From assembly GCF_905475345.1 (NCBI RefSeq), contig NC_066602.1, positions 2,653,814-2,717,813 on the forward strand: 64,000 nucleotides of DNA, written 5' to 3'. The notes beneath the pieces were generated by a model. That model was not told where the DNA came from, searched no databases, and was given only the letters and a program-made list of their open reading frames with translations. Both the position numbers and the translations under genes were made by a program. Of this stretch, positions 11,950-24,394 are shown one piece after another (positions within the stretch are counted from its first letter, which is position 1; every line of letters begins with the position of its first letter). Source of the stretch: Vespula vulgaris (Eukaryota > Arthropoda > Insecta > Hymenoptera > Vespidae).

Positions 11950-11952
<3 letters not shown>

Positions 11953-12237
11953 AAAGAGAGAGAAAGATAGAGATTTCATTTACATTACTCGAATTGAGTT
12001 GAAAACTTTTAATATCTAATTTGTGATTCTTCGATTGTTTCGAGTGTTCAAAAACAACAAAAAAAAGATGGAAGAAAAGAAAAAAGGAAAGAAAAGGAAA
12101 GAAAAGTAAAAAAAATTAAGTAAATCTCTACCATAGATAAAAATAGAAGCGTTGATCGAAAAATATTCTATACGGGTCTCGCGACTCACCCCCGTTTATG
12201 TCCGTTACGCCCCAAACACATCATAAAATCACCCTCT

Positions 12238-12289
12238 CGTTCGTTTCGTTTCGTTTCGCTTCTTTTTCTCTCTCTCTCTCTCTCTCTCT
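12238..12289. repeat. (TTTCG)n followed by (CT)n
   Basis: Four TTTCG-like pentamers followed by a pure CT run of about 22 bases. Confidence 0.85.
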
Positions 12290-12649
12290 TTTCTTCTTTT
12301 TTCCTATGCGATACGTGGGGATTGCGAAGCACCATATTCTCCTTCTCTTTCTCTTTCCACGATGGGTGAATCCAACGGAGAAAAAGAGAGAGAGTGAGAT
12401 GAAGAAAGAAGAAAAAAAGAAAGGAGTGAGGGAAAGAGAAAGAAAAAAAAACCGAGGAACGTTGCATATCCCGTCCGATGCGAAATTCCGGGGCCCCTCT
12501 TTTTCCAAGGGTGGTACGATCAACAAGTGTATCCGCGTAAAAAAAAAAAAAAGGAAAAAAAAGGCACAGCCCCGACCATTATCGGTGGAATTGGGAATCA
12601 ATAGGCCATGAAGTGGAAAGAGAGACGACCGAGCTCTCGTGCGGACTTT

Positions 12650-12717
12650 TTCGTATTCTCTTCCTCTTTCTCCTCTTTCTCCTCTTTCTCCTACTCCTCC
12701 CCTTTCTCTTCTCCTCC
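12650..12717. repeat. CTCTTT-type polypyrimidine tract
   Basis: Repeated CCTCTTTCT-like units with no purine for most of its length. Confidence 0.8.
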
Positions 12718-13370
12718 ATCGAGCTATTTTACTCATCGTGTACGGTACTCGTTTTATACCTTTTTATCGCACGGCCCTTTCGCTTCGAAACCGGCCACGC
12801 TTCGGATAATTCGATTGTCACCTCTGGCGATCGTAAAAAGAGAAAAGTAGGAAAAAGGAGAGCTACGAGAGAGCTGAAATCACCGGGACTGCCGATTCGT
12901 TGACAATGAGTTAAGTGCTCATTGACTCTTCCTGTTTCTTTTTTCCTTTTCTTTTTTTTTTTCTTTCTTTCTTTCTCATTGTCAGAGAAACTTACCGTTA
13001 ATGATACCTTATTTAATAGATAATTATAATCCTAGAAAGTAGGTATGTTGTGAACGGTCTTATGAACGACTAAAATGGGTTACGGTTATCGATGTTAGTA
13101 GAACATACCTTTGATATTTAAGAATATGTTTAAAGTAAAAATCTTTCGTTCAAAAAACAAAAAAAAAAGAGAGACAAGAAATATAGCTAAGAAGGAATAA
13201 CTGTAACCGGAGTTAAACTTTGATCTTTTATTCACGCTGCCAACAGAATGGGAAAGGATTCGGCATAATAACAATGAGTACCTAAATAAATGCCGATTTA
13301 CGAGCTTGCAAGTGACACCATCATCATCTTTGTGAACGTATCGTAAAATTTTCGTTTACCTCATCCTCCC

Positions 13371-13374
<4 letters not shown>

Positions 13375-13405
<31 letters not shown>
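13375..13405. repeat. (CT)n microsatellite
   Basis: A nearly pure CT run of about 30 bases. Confidence 0.9.
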
Positions 13406-13409
<4 letters not shown>

Positions 13410-14555
13410 AAAATTCAACGTCCTCTCGCACAATGCGTGCCGACCTCATAAAACTCACGCCTTCTTTCAACGATTCTCACCCCGCTCCCTGTTATTTTCT
13501 GACTTTATTACACTCGACGCTGGCCAGGCTGCGCGTCGTTTGCAGTGTTTCGTTTACATCGTCAAGGGCCCATGAGAAAGAAGAAAAGAGATAGATAGAT
13601 GGAGAAAGAGGAGTGAGAAAAAAAAATATTCACTGCCAAGAGGGCACTCGAATTTCACCGTGCGAAGACAATGTTTCTATTGTGGCCACCTGTAATCGCG
13701 TCCCGGCTTGTATGCACCGTTCATCCGCCAGGTGTATTTCCAGAAACTGATAAGTTCCTTTAATTTCTTTATTGCTGCCATGCGGTCCTGAGTAAACAAC
13801 GAAGCACTCGAGCGTTGGAGAGCACAGGTGTCGTGGGGATTAAACTCAACCTTTATATCCATCCCCAACCGTTCGCTTTGCCCGTCTGGAAATTTTCTTT
13901 CCGTTCCTCTTATCACTCTTCTTATCCACCTTCGTATCTATATCAAATCAAAATAACCTTATCGAAGGAAATGTCAAGGATGTACTTACTTATCATCTCG
14001 TAACGTTAATGAAAAGAAGAAAAAAAGAAAAAAAAAAAGGGAAGTTAAAGAACCGAGAGGAGTATCGTTTAATGGTTTCTTTAAACGGATGGAGGGGTGA
14101 TTAGGATTTTTATCAGGGTGGTCGAACTTGCTCGGGAAAAAGAGATGGAAAATAAAAAGAGAGAAAGATCTTTATAGATACGAATGGCGAACTGACTGGC
14201 ATTGTTATGCGCGATCGGAGAGTCGAAAGAAAATGTAGGGACTTTTTGGGTATTTTATATCAACAGGAAACGGGACATTCAGAGAGAGTCCTTCGTTCCT
14301 CCTCCTCCTCCTCCAGTTTCACCATCTCGGCTTCCTTCCTCTTTTGAGGCGTAGCGGAGCGCAGGAAATACGTGGTCGATCGACGCGTCCTTTATGGGTA
14401 CGAGCGAACGTTGGAATATTCCCAAAGAATTACCATATTGAGAGGACATCTCGTCACCGGGGAATCCACCATTCTTGGCTTCCTCATCAAATAGTCAAAA
14501 GTCGATATCTGTCTCCTGTATGTTCTCCCTACTCTACGATATGTACATACCTACT

Positions 14556-14577
14556 ATATGTGTGTGTGTTGTGTATA

Positions 14578-14634
<57 letters not shown>
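14556..14634. repeat. Compound (TG)n-(TA)n microsatellite
   Basis: A TG-rich part (14556-14586) runs into about 48 bases of pure TA. Confidence 0.95.
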
Positions 14635-14636
<2 letters not shown>

Positions 14637-15811
14637 GTACTCGTCTATATTATGTATATAGATATATTTGAAACGACGAGTCTACGAATATCCTGGAATC
14701 TCCCTTCGCTTCGTCGAGTCTCGCTCGGATATTTCTCTCATCGTGAAATCGATGGGGACTTTTCGTAGCTCATTGTTCGCCATTCAACTACGCGACCTTT
14801 TTTTCTTTTTTCTTTTTCTTTTTTACTTTTTTCCCGTTCGTTTCTTCGGGCTCAAATATTCGAGAAGTCGCATGAGCGAGAAATTTTCGATTTTTTTCCG
14901 ACAGACAACGGATTGAAAACTTTGATTCAACGATCGAGCCCTTCGAGCGTATCTTTTCTAGATTTATATAACCAGTTAATCAACGTAATTGCTAACGATC
15001 GTCTTTTAGCTCTTAATTAACGATAGCACGTGAAACGATGAAACCTTACGTTTGTAGAAAACAAATATGAAAGTGTGATATGTTTCCGGCAGTACGTTTC
15101 CGCTATCTTTAACAATTTTATTCGACTTTCTTTTCGAAAATGGATTGTATAATATGTAGGTTGGATTTAACTTGGTTTACTCAAATAATGTATAAATTAT
15201 ATCAATTTACGTGCATCTAAGCGTATCATGGAATAACTAATATCGATGAAAGTGATTTAATAACGATATTACTATTACGAATCCATCTTGCGTTTCCAAT
15301 CTTTTAATAATAGTTACGATTCCCTTTTAATACGATTACTTTTAATAACAAATGCCTATACTCGTTTGAAGTAATATAAGAAAAAATAAAAACGCAAAAA
15401 AAAGAAATTAAAAAGTCATATTTCTCTAAAATGAATATTTATTACTGACGGACGAAACGTAACGCGATCCAATAAATATATCCAAGAGTAAATATGTATT
15501 AATACGTTTAGGTAAGTGTAAATATCGCGTCCTACACGTACACAAAGAAGCAAGCAGCTTTCCATTGGGACGATGAGAGCTTTCGTTGGCATAAGCCGCG
15601 AAAAGGCGTACCCGTGGCACTCCAACGCCGCCGCATTCCATCCCCGTAAGGATTCCCAATATCGTCCCCCGGAACTCTCTCGAATTGTTGCGTCGTTAAT
15701 AATTTTTAAGACTCGACGCCGGCGGTTCGCCCGAGAGACATCAAAGGAGGTCCTTTAAGTCGTTTCACCCTCTACAAGCTGACGAAAGCCACGCGGTTGA
15801 AAGTTAGACAA

Positions 15812-15820
15812 GTCTCTCTT

Positions 15821-15875
<55 letters not shown>
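15812..15875. repeat. (CT)n microsatellite
   Basis: A CT tract with regularly spaced TTTC interruptions, 64 bases. Confidence 0.95.
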
Positions 15876-15876
<1 letters not shown>

Positions 15877-16003
15877 AACAGATTGAGAAGAAGAGTCGGG
15901 GGCTTGCAACGGAGAAGTCCCGAGTTTCGTATTTAAAACATCCTACCCGCGAAATACCGATAGCGAGTGAGGATCTTGACGTAGGGGTTGAGGAGAAAGA
16001 AGC

Positions 16004-16094
16004 ATGGAGAGCGAAGGCAAAGGTGGTGGAGGGTCGTGGATGCTTGCGGGATTTGCCGACGAGCTTACGCGAGAATTTCCTATGCCAGCAACCC

Positions 16095-16130
<36 letters not shown>

Positions 16131-16318
16131 TTCTCTCTCTCGTTCTCTCTCTTTCTCTCTCACACTTTCTCTCGCTCTGTCTTTTCGTCGACGAGAGGTA
16201 TGCCTTTGGCCTTTGTCATTTAATATCGGTGCCGGTATGCAAGGACTCGGGGGTAAGGAAGCCTCGGGTGATCGCTTTGATGGCTGGGCGGTCCGTTCTC
16301 GAATTTATGGTGAGTTAA
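16004..16318 (+). CDS. Weak candidate exon or small ORF with internal Leu-Ser repeat
   Basis: The frame starts at an ATG in good context (AGC before, G after) and runs 104 codons to a TAA. The first 30 residues are ordinary, starting MESEGKGGGG. The CT microsatellite then encodes a long Leu/Ser string, followed by about 50 ordinary residues. The last codons coincide with a good splice donor, ATG followed by GTGAGT (GT at 16310-16311), and the stop lies just inside the putative intron. I recognise no domain. The microsatellite in the middle makes a functional protein unlikely. Confidence 0.12.
16095..16175. repeat. (CT)n microsatellite
   Basis: About 80 bases of CT with CTTT and CGTT interruptions. 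Confidence 0.95.
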
Positions 16319-16493
16319 CTCCCACTCGCTTTCGCTTCCTACGTTCGTATAGAATCGCGGTTTCTTCCAGAGATCTTTTGATTAATTTTTCTGGAATCTT
16401 ACATTATTTTCGATCGTAAATTAATAAGGATTGACAATGATTTATCTGCGATTGCATATCGACGATTAAACTATTATAAGACATAATATGTAC

Positions 16494-16520
16494 GTATATA
16501 TATATATATATATACACACA
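16494..16520. repeat. (TA)n-(CA)n microsatellite
   Basis: A short TA run passing into CA units. Confidence 0.9.
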
Positions 16521-16872
16521 TGTGCTCGATAGTTTTTGTTTCTCGAACGTTTCACGTACGTCTTTCGTAGACACTGACGCGTATTCAACGATATACACGG
16601 ATACACGCATATATATGTAGATACATATGCGCACACAGAGAGAAAAATGACGGGGACGAGGCATTACGCTCGCGCGTACACAGATGAGAGACATATAGCT
16701 TAGCGTACCTCGGTTATTACTTTCCTTCGAGTTTCCCACAGAAGTCACGATCTGTGGTCGCGGATCATAGCCCGGTCCGCGATACAAATACAGAGGTAGA
16801 GTGTACAATGAGCTTCTATATGCGGACATGAATTAACGGTGGGAAATATCCGAGGTTGCACGCACACACGAA

Positions 16873-16926
16873 GGAGAAAGAGAAAGAGAGAAAGAGAGAA
16901 AGAGAGAAAGAGAGAGAGAGAGAGAT
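16873..16926. repeat. (GA)n microsatellite with AAAG interruptions
   Basis: GA units interrupted about every eight bases by AAAG. Confidence 0.9.
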
Positions 16927-17640
16927 AATATAAAAGGACGAACAGAGTCGAGGAGGACGAGCAGCTTCCTCCCCGCCTCTCTCCCACTTCCGAATCTTTC
17001 TTTCCTCTAGCGTGAACCGTATATGCGGTTTTGGCTACGGTCGTTACGGTTCGGTTGTTCTCCAATAACGCGTAGTGTCCACGGAACGCAAATACCGTCC
17101 ACAGGAATGCAGATGCTACGGTCTGGCCGCTATTAATAAAGCACAGCGTAGCTTGAAATTTAACGGAGAGACTATATCGCCACTAATGCAAGTATACCAC
17201 GATTTCATAGATCAAATTGTGAGATTGTTTAATTCAATTATTTCGAACCGTTCGAAATAGTTTTAGAAAGACCGTTATCGCCGAAATAAAGATAGTTCGT
17301 ACAGGAAGAAAATATATTAGAATCTTTTACGTGACCGATCTCGCATCGAGACGAATCTCATCGTGTCGCATCCGGTCGAGTTCGAACGATACGAAACGAG
17401 TTTTCTCTAGCAACGTCGGCTGATCCGTCACACCGCCCCCGTAAGAGACCGTCACAATGCCGTGCGCTGCGATAAATTATAACGTTATGGTTTCTCTTGA
17501 CATTTCTGTACAGTTGGGTAACCCGACCTGGCCTAACCTCCGTGTTCTTGCTCTGTGTATTCGTACGGGTACTTTTGCGAGAAGTCGGTAGACAAGGACG
17601 GAACGTATAGGAAGTTTTATAGGAAGGAAGAAGAAAGATA

Positions 17641-17690
17641 TACATATATATACATATAGACATATATATATATATATATATACACACATA
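17641..17690. repeat. (TA)n/(TACA)n microsatellite
   Basis: TATATACA-like units flanking a pure TA core. Confidence 0.9.
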
Positions 17691-17945
17691 AACATAGAAC
17701 GGGAGGAGAGGAAAGTCATCGGTAGGGGGAGGCAGGCACTCAGGAGGTACTTATCTTTTGCAAGGAGAACTTTGCGAGGCCAACAATGCGAGCTCTGCTC
17801 ACGCAACTGTCCCTCTACTTCCGCTCTCATCGAACGTCTTTCTCTTTCCTTCTTTCGCGGAGAACTTTCGGAAATAGAGACGAAAGAGAAAGAAAGACGG
17901 ATATACGCATACGTATCCATAGAAAATCGTGAAAAGAAGAAACAG

Positions 17946-17949
<4 letters not shown>

Positions 17950-17976
<27 letters not shown>
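17950..17976. repeat. (GA)n microsatellite
   Basis: A nearly pure GA run of 27 bases. Confidence 0.9.
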
Positions 17977-19084
17977 AGCTTGGGCGAGAAGAAAGGAGCA
18001 ATCGTCTTACAATGGCCCGAGAAGAGATTGCCTACGACGAAGCCTTCGCATATTTAATAATTACTGTTATTCCGTAATGACCGATGTGGGGCATGGGAAG
18101 ACTCGATAATCCTATGCATTACCTCCTCGATGCTTCATTATATCCAGCGGGCTTTACCCGACTTCTGCTCTTTCGTCCTCTTCCCTCTTTTTATTCATGC
18201 TATTATAGAGCAAACGTCTAAGAGATGTAGGTACGTATCCTATCCTCTTCCTCTCCGTGTCCTTCCCATTTTCCGCAATATTTATATCTCTCTTTCTCTT
18301 TCCTTTCCTTGGCCTTCTCTTTTTTCTTCCTTAACGGTGATCTCCTCCCTTGCTTCTTCTTTGCTAGAGGTGAAACGCCCCTTGCTTCCTAGGCAGGAGT
18401 CGAGGAGACAGACCTATGTTGTCTACTAGTAGCTTCCGGTAACGGTGAGAAAGCGGACGCGATCGTACATAATTCGACTCTCTTGATAGACAATCCTCGA
18501 CGAATTACACGCTTTAATCCGTCTCAAGTCGAGAAGAAATCGTTTCTCCTAGCTTACAATTACCGTCTATTACCTTTACGAAACTTGTCGTCTCGCTTTG
18601 CTCAGTTACCGAGACTTTCACGTATAGTAGTCACGATTTATTGGAAGTTAATCTTATAATATACGACGCGTGTTCTCTCTTTACGTTAGCTCGTTAGACA
18701 GATTTAGATACCGATACTCTCAGGTGACTCTGTGAATTTATCGCAACGTCATCGGCCAGAGGGAATAAATCGAACGATTTCTAAGATCCGCGTGGACGCG
18801 AGAGGATTTGTCAGAGCGGTTTTCTGATTTACTTCGGCGTTACCACGCCAGAGGCAAGATGGAGACCTCGACAAAACGAAAGGTCGATGAGACGTGATCC
18901 ACCGATCGATCAACCGAAATCCTTCGACCTCGTGGACTTAACTTCGTCTACTCTCCTACATGGATTATCTTCTTGCGAGGCGTTTTCTTCTCTTGCTTGA
19001 TCTCGCCAATTTGTTCCTCCAAACTTTCCTTCCCGTATCTCTTAACCTTGTCCGGCAAGGTAGGATGTAGGTAACCCATCTACC

Positions 19085-19110
19085 CCTCTCTCTCTCTCTC
19101 TCTCTCTTTT
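19085..19110. repeat. (CT)n microsatellite
   Basis: A short, nearly pure CT run. Confidence 0.85.
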
Positions 19111-19421
19111 ACCTTTCCTTTTTTTATTTTCATTCGTCGTTTGTATTTCGTGTCGCTCTTGGAATAACGTGTAAATCTCTCCTTGATAATTCCTTTCTCA
19201 TTCAATTGATATAGAGAGTATTTTAAATACCACGTGCGTTTCATTATATTCCCATGAAAGTTGAAAGGAACTCGCATTTTGACTCGCACTGTTCCCGTAT
19301 AACGGGAGACAAGACGTCTTTGTGTATTTTGTCATACGTCATCCCCCACAGACTCCTCCATTCGTTCCTACTTTATTCCACGATCACGATCGTTCTTCCT
19401 ACTCCCTCGTGTATTTCCACT

Positions 19422-19501
19422 ATGGCAGAGGGTTTTGGCGTTTTTCACGGAAAGAGCAAGACCGAATCGGCAGTTGAAGCGAACGAAACGCGACGTGTTA
19501 G
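19422..19501 (+). CDS. Weak candidate first coding exon
   Basis: An ATG followed by G opens 26 codons starting MAEGFGVFHGK, of ordinary composition and free of simple repeats. The segment ends at TTAG followed by GTGAGG, a plausible splice donor (GT at 19502-19503), leaving two bases for the next exon. The frame is also open upstream to 19254. I recognise no family and find no matching downstream exon, so this may be chance. Confidence 0.18.
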
Positions 19502-19536
19502 GTGAGGCGTGAATAAAACCATCCAAGAAAATTATT

Positions 19537-19570
19537 TTCTTTCTTTCTTTCTTTCTTTCTTTCTCTCTCT
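19537..19570. repeat. (CTTT)n microsatellite
   Basis: About seven CTTT units followed by a short CT run. Confidence 0.9.
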
Positions 19571-20274
19571 TACTTTTTTCTTACCTTATTCGATTCGATC
19601 CTTTTTCCCATCTCACGATATCTTGGATTGTACTTACATTTTATTCGTTATTCGTAATAAATGAAATAATATGTAATATAATCTTCTTAAAAGTAAAAGA
19701 ACGCGTTAGACTAATCGATGTAACGAACGAACATTGCAAAGCTTTTGGTTTGTACAACACCGTCCCTGCGATGTGTGGACCAAGGGATTTAGATTCAAGG
19801 CACTAGACATGGAAGGATCGAGGGTGTTGCTGGACATTTGTCAAGCTGAATGACTACCGAAAGGCTGACACCAAGCGATATGTGGCTACGAGCAGGAGAC
19901 TCGTCGTGACGTTTTGACGAGGGTGCATCTCAGGATATCGTTATTTCAACCTTCTCCTTCCATCCTACCTCGATAGCTTACGTCTATCCTAAATGATTCA
20001 TGATCATATCGGAATCTTCAATGCTTATTAATTCGTGTTATTAGAAGTCTGTCCTGATAAATTTGATAATTTTTCATTTTACCAATAATTTCGTTTGATC
20101 GATCAATCTTACGGTCTAGAAAGATCGATTCTATTTGAAAATATTCATCAACTGTCTGGGCAATTACATTTTTATTACTTGCTAGAAAAGCTATAAAGCT
20201 ATGATTAGAGAAAAAAATCGTGTGACAATGCGTTAAGACGTAGCCGAGTTTATCCGTGACTCTTCCTTCCTGTT

Positions 20275-20276
<2 letters not shown>

Positions 20277-20342
<66 letters not shown>
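20277..20342. repeat. Compound (AT)19-(AG)14 microsatellite
   Basis: An uninterrupted AT run (20277-20314) switches at a single step into an uninterrupted AG run (20315-20342). Confidence 0.97.
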
Positions 20343-20472
20343 CAATCTAATCGTCTACTTTTTCATGAACTTATCTTGTGTAGCGCATCGCGTCTGATTA
20401 TTTGATGCGCCAGCGAACCGAACCTTGAAATAATAAGCGCCTTCCCTGATTCCGGGTTCTGTGTGTCGCCGT

Positions 20473-20508
20473 GTTCACACGTGTACTGCCGACGACCGAT
20501 GTGTGAAC
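20473..20508. other. 8-base inverted repeat
   Basis: GTTCACAC (20473-20480) pairs perfectly with GTGTGAAC (20501-20508) across 20 bases, in unique CG-containing sequence. It could be a small hairpin or a two-half-site factor target. Confidence 0.3.
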
Positions 20509-20804
20509 CACCATTACGCTCGCCGAACCTTGCCAAAGGCGTAGAAACAAAAAGATACATGTGTGTATACATATATATATAAATGTATGTATATATATCG
20601 TAAAAGACTAAAAATCGATTCATTCGAGCACTGTTTGATTTTATTCTATTGAAATTACATCCACGAAAGTATATCTCTAAAATAAATGTACCTAGGGATA
20701 TACCTAAAATATGAAAAATCGAAATTTGTAAAAACGTTAGATACATTGTACTTCAATAATCCAGAAGACGTCCATTATCTTGAGTGCACATTTTTGATAT
20801 TTCT

Positions 20805-21106
20805 TAAAAAAAAAAAGAAGAGAAAGAAAAGGAAAGAAGAAAGAAAGAAAGAAAGAAAAAAGGGGAAAAAAACGCAACCGTTAAGAAGCTAGGTAAATAA
20901 AAAATCTTTGGACTGCGCCTTTGTAAGAGGCTTTTTCTAAGGACTAGCAAAGCGTGGCATAAGTAAGTAATGGCCACGATGGCTGCTCTATAGAAGAAAA
21001 AAGAAAAAAGAAAAAGAAAAAGGAAGAAGAAGAAGGAGAAAAGAGATAGAGAAAGATAGAAAGAAAGAGAGAGAGAGAAAGAGAAAGAGAGAGAGAGAGA
21101 GGGATA
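20805..21106. repeat. Two A-rich/GA-rich purine tracts
   Basis: An A-rich GAAA tract (20805-20868) is followed by a second long purine tract (20993-21102) that grades from AAAG through AAG to pure GA. Confidence 0.9.
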
Positions 21107-21341
21107 AGTGAGGGATAAGAGAGGGCAGGTGAGGGAGGGACGATGTAGCGGGTAGCGTCGGTGGTTTCCTTGAACGATGATAATCAGCGATTTCGTGACA
21201 GACACGGGGCCGTGGCTACGCTAACGAGCAATCGTAGACCGACGTTCGCTCGGGCGACACTTCTAGGCGTGTGGATATACCTTTAAGGATTCTTCCTTCT
21301 TCTCTTCCACGCCTTTTCCCTCTCCCTTTTCTCTTCTTTTC

Positions 21342-21408
21342 TCATCATCATCATCATCATCGTCGTCGTCGTCGTCATCGTCGTCTTCGTCATCTTCGTC
21401 GTCTTCGT
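21342..21408. repeat. (TCA)n-(TCG)n trinucleotide tract
   Basis: Six TCA units switch to TCG units and then to an imperfect TCG/TCTTCG mixture. A C-to-T change within TCG could explain the two phases. Confidence 0.9.
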
Positions 21409-21913
21409 TGGTATCGCATCCTCGCACGCGTATCGGACCTACCTACGTAATTACAATTAATAAGCACTTGGAAGAAAGGTATCCTACCTGTATGAAATAA
21501 AGTTTTTTCTTTTTTTTTTTATGGTTTATCATTCCAAGGATATATTGCTGTTAATTATCTGTAACGGAAAGTTAATGCAATTTTTGTCCTTCCTTTAGCT
21601 TTTTTCCTTCTCCCCCTATCAAATGATGATTATTTCTACGTATTACGTCGTATATGTATATGTTCATGATTTTCCATTCCGCAGGAGAAAGAACTTGGTT
21701 TTGTTGAATGGTAACGTCACGAGAGAAATCTCTCTTCTTTTTCTTTTTCTTTTTTTTTTCTCTAGCCGCCGAAGAGGAAAGGGCAAAGCTTTCGGACATA
21801 TTTCGCGAGTAGTTAAGTCGGTCTGGATACGCGGAAGGTATCTTGCTTTTTCGTGATTAACACCGAACGGAGTCGATGGATTGCACTCCACTGAATTATT
21901 TTTGTGTTCTTCA

Positions 21914-21917
<4 letters not shown>

Positions 21918-21955
<38 letters not shown>
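21918..21955. repeat. (CT)n microsatellite
   Basis: A pure CT run of 38 bases. Confidence 0.95.
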
Positions 21956-21958
<3 letters not shown>

Positions 21959-22382
21959 ATTTTCCTTCTCGACGTTCAGCTCCTATCTTTCTCTATTCTT
22001 TTTCTTCCTTCTTTTCTCCCCGTTTCTAAGGATATGCAGATGAAAATTTTGAGGAAGATAACGAGATGACATCGGTTATGATATTCATCGCAGTGTTACT
22101 AGAAGAAAGACAAGAAGAAAAATCAGGATGGAATGAGCGAAATAGGAAGGTGGAAGAGAGGGTTGGTCGAGGGGTTGCGTTCGACGACTGATATGGGCGA
22201 TCGCTTCGTCTGACGAGAGGACTGATCACTCTGCCGTCGCACTTATAATTATTATTCGTATTTTAATGGCCGCGGAAAGGTTTCGCGCGCCTTTGAAGCC
22301 GGCCGAGACGGAGAGACTCCTCGAGACCCTTCTTCTTTCCCTCCCACGCCCACTTCCTGCGGCTCACTACATCTCTCTTACT

Positions 22383-22385
<3 letters not shown>

Positions 22386-22426
<41 letters not shown>

Positions 22427-22550
22427 GCGAGAGTAGGCAGCCCCTGTGCTTTTAAAAATATTGGGGATTTCAGATACCAAATGCCGCGTGGTGGTACGTT
22501 CTCTCTCTCTCTCTCTTCTTCTCTCTCTTTCATTCTCACTCTTTCTTTTA
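22386..22550. repeat. Pair of (CT)n microsatellites
   Basis: A pure CT run at 22386-22424 and a shorter, interrupted CT stretch at 22501-22550, separated by 76 unique bases. Confidence 0.9.
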
Positions 22551-22831
22551 CTCTTCGAATCAAACGAGAAAAAAAGGGACACGTACTTACTCTTTCTTTC
22601 TCTCTTCCTCCTCGTACTCGCTCGTTCGCTTCTTTCTTCTTCTTCTTTTCTTTCTTTTTTCTTCTTCCTCTCTCCTCCATCGCAGTTTTCTCGCTCTCGT
22701 TCTCCGTCGAATGCCTACGGCGCAGCCATTCAATCAGAAGCTGGAGCCTCGGATAAGTCGTGACTTTCATTTCGAAGCTCCTTCCTGCCAGAATGCAGCT
22801 CACCCGATAACGATAGGTGAAGGGGGCTTTC

Positions 22832-22832
22832 G

Positions 22833-22864
<32 letters not shown>

Positions 22865-23083
22865 TCTGTGTTTCTCCCTCTCTATCTCCTTCCCCTTCTC
22901 TCTCTCTCTCTCTCTCTCTTTCTGTTTCTATCTTTCTTCTTACCACTTTCTCTCCCTACCACCCAACGTCTCTTCATTTTTCTTCTCATCTTCTTGTTTC
23001 AAACCTCCTCACGTTTTCGATGCTTCGAAGAAAAATGTCTCTCTCTCCCTCTCTCTCTCTCTCTCTTTCTCTCTTTCTCTCTC
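22832..23083. repeat. Cluster of (CT)n tracts
   Basis: CT-rich sequence at 22832-22922 and again at 23039-23083 with pyrimidine-rich sequence between. These are the last long CT tracts before the AT-rich block. Confidence 0.9.
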
Positions 23084-23880
23084 GCCACGTCACTAACAAT
23101 AGATACAGTAATATACATGATGAATTTCTTTTAATCGATAAACTAAGCAGTTCTTTGGTTTTTCTTCCAAATTCAAAGATTTGTTATCGACGAAAAATAT
23201 AAGTCGGAGAAGACGAAGAAGATGAAGTTGAAGAGGACTGGAAGATGGAGAAATGCGAAATAAAAACGGGCCGTTATGAGGGGAGAGGAAGGAGAGAGAA
23301 GAGAAGAATGAGACATCAATCAATTTACAACCCTTCGGTCGATTAAGTCGAATAAGCCGACTAAAGACATTCGTTCGCTCCGGTGGCCTCCACGTTAATA
23401 TGGATTAATAGATAAATATACAATTAGAAGTAATCTATATTAATTAAGGGAGGGTCTTTTGCCTTCGTGGTGGCTCGACTTGGCTCCTTTGTGGCTGCAC
23501 CGTTGAATATCCGGCGATTCATTCATTAACCCCTCGCCATCGACCTCCGGAGGCCGGGGAGAAAGGGAGACATAGAGTTTGATACCGACAAGAACTCGAA
23601 TTGCATCTCGCATCGAACTGTTCGATCTTTGCATCTATCGCGTCGTCTTTAGTTCTCTCAGTGAACCAAAATAGTCACTAGTATTTGATCTCATTCAGTA
23701 TGGTTAACATTGAGGAAAGAAATCGTTTAAAAACTTCAGAACAGGCTTGACAATTTTTCGAGATATCATTATGTACAATTTAATGTTAAAGATTAATCCG
23801 AAATTAGTCTAAATTATTCTCTAGAAAACTCGATTATAACGATTCTTAATGATAAGATATTATTTATAATGTTTCTATAG

Positions 23881-24043
23881 TAATGAATAATAAATAATGA
23901 AATTACGAATTTCTCACAAATTCCTAAGTATTTATAATACAACGAAACTAGCGCCGTCTGTAGGAACGACGATAATTACTTTCGACAAATCGAATGATGT
24001 AATTTCTTCACTGCGTATCGTCTAATCATAACGAGTTAATCAG
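23881..24043 (+). ncRNA. Repeat exon, decayed copy 0
   Basis: A weak acceptor (TTTCTATAG, AG at 23879-23880) and a donor (CAG followed by GTAATT) bound 163 bases, close to the 150-160 of the other copies. Recognisable shared pieces are GAAATTACGA near the start and GTTAATCAG at the end. It holds GCGCCGTCT (23951-23959), a one-base variant of the motif in copy 1. All frames carry stops. Confidence 0.3.
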
Positions 24044-24394
24044 GTAATTAACGTATTATTTTTTTAACGTATATATCGTGTATGTGTATCAATCGGTTTC
24101 AGAATACATCATTTCCGATAGCATTATCGAATCATCGATTGCATTTCCGAATGCAAGTATCGGTAACTTCGAAAAGAAGAAATATTTATCGAGAAGAAAA
24201 CTCATTGTCGTTGCGTGCATTAAATTCAAGTAAGTACACGTGCTGTTAAATTTTATTCATATTCCAGTATTATTTCTACGGATATCGAGTTTTACTTATT
24301 AATTTTCTTTGTTTGCATTGTCAAAGTATTCCTTTTCATAATTTTTGTAATCGTATATCATATTTTTAATGTTTCGATATTTTCGTATAAATAG

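Larger units (their letters stand above)
7441..15811. other. Repeat-rich non-coding DNA
   Basis: I find no supportable gene here. It contains many (GA)n and (CT)n tracts, two TCG trinucleotide arrays and several T-rich runs, separated by a few hundred bases of unique sequence each. The stretches 9.1-10.8 kb and 14.9-15.8 kb are mostly unique and show nothing I can assign. Confidence 0.75.
15812..23640. other. Repeat-rich non-coding DNA with two weak coding candidates
   Basis: This has the highest CT/GA density of the left half, especially 22.4-23.1 kb where four CT tracts lie within 700 bases. Unique stretches at 18.4-19.1 kb and 19.6-20.3 kb show no recognisable feature. Two short frames are listed separately at 16004 and 19422. 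Confidence 0.7.

Noticed and set aside
14556..14634. Telomeric or satellite origin for the long repeats
   Set aside because: No TTAGG arrays or higher-order satellite units are present. These are ordinary dinucleotide microsatellites.
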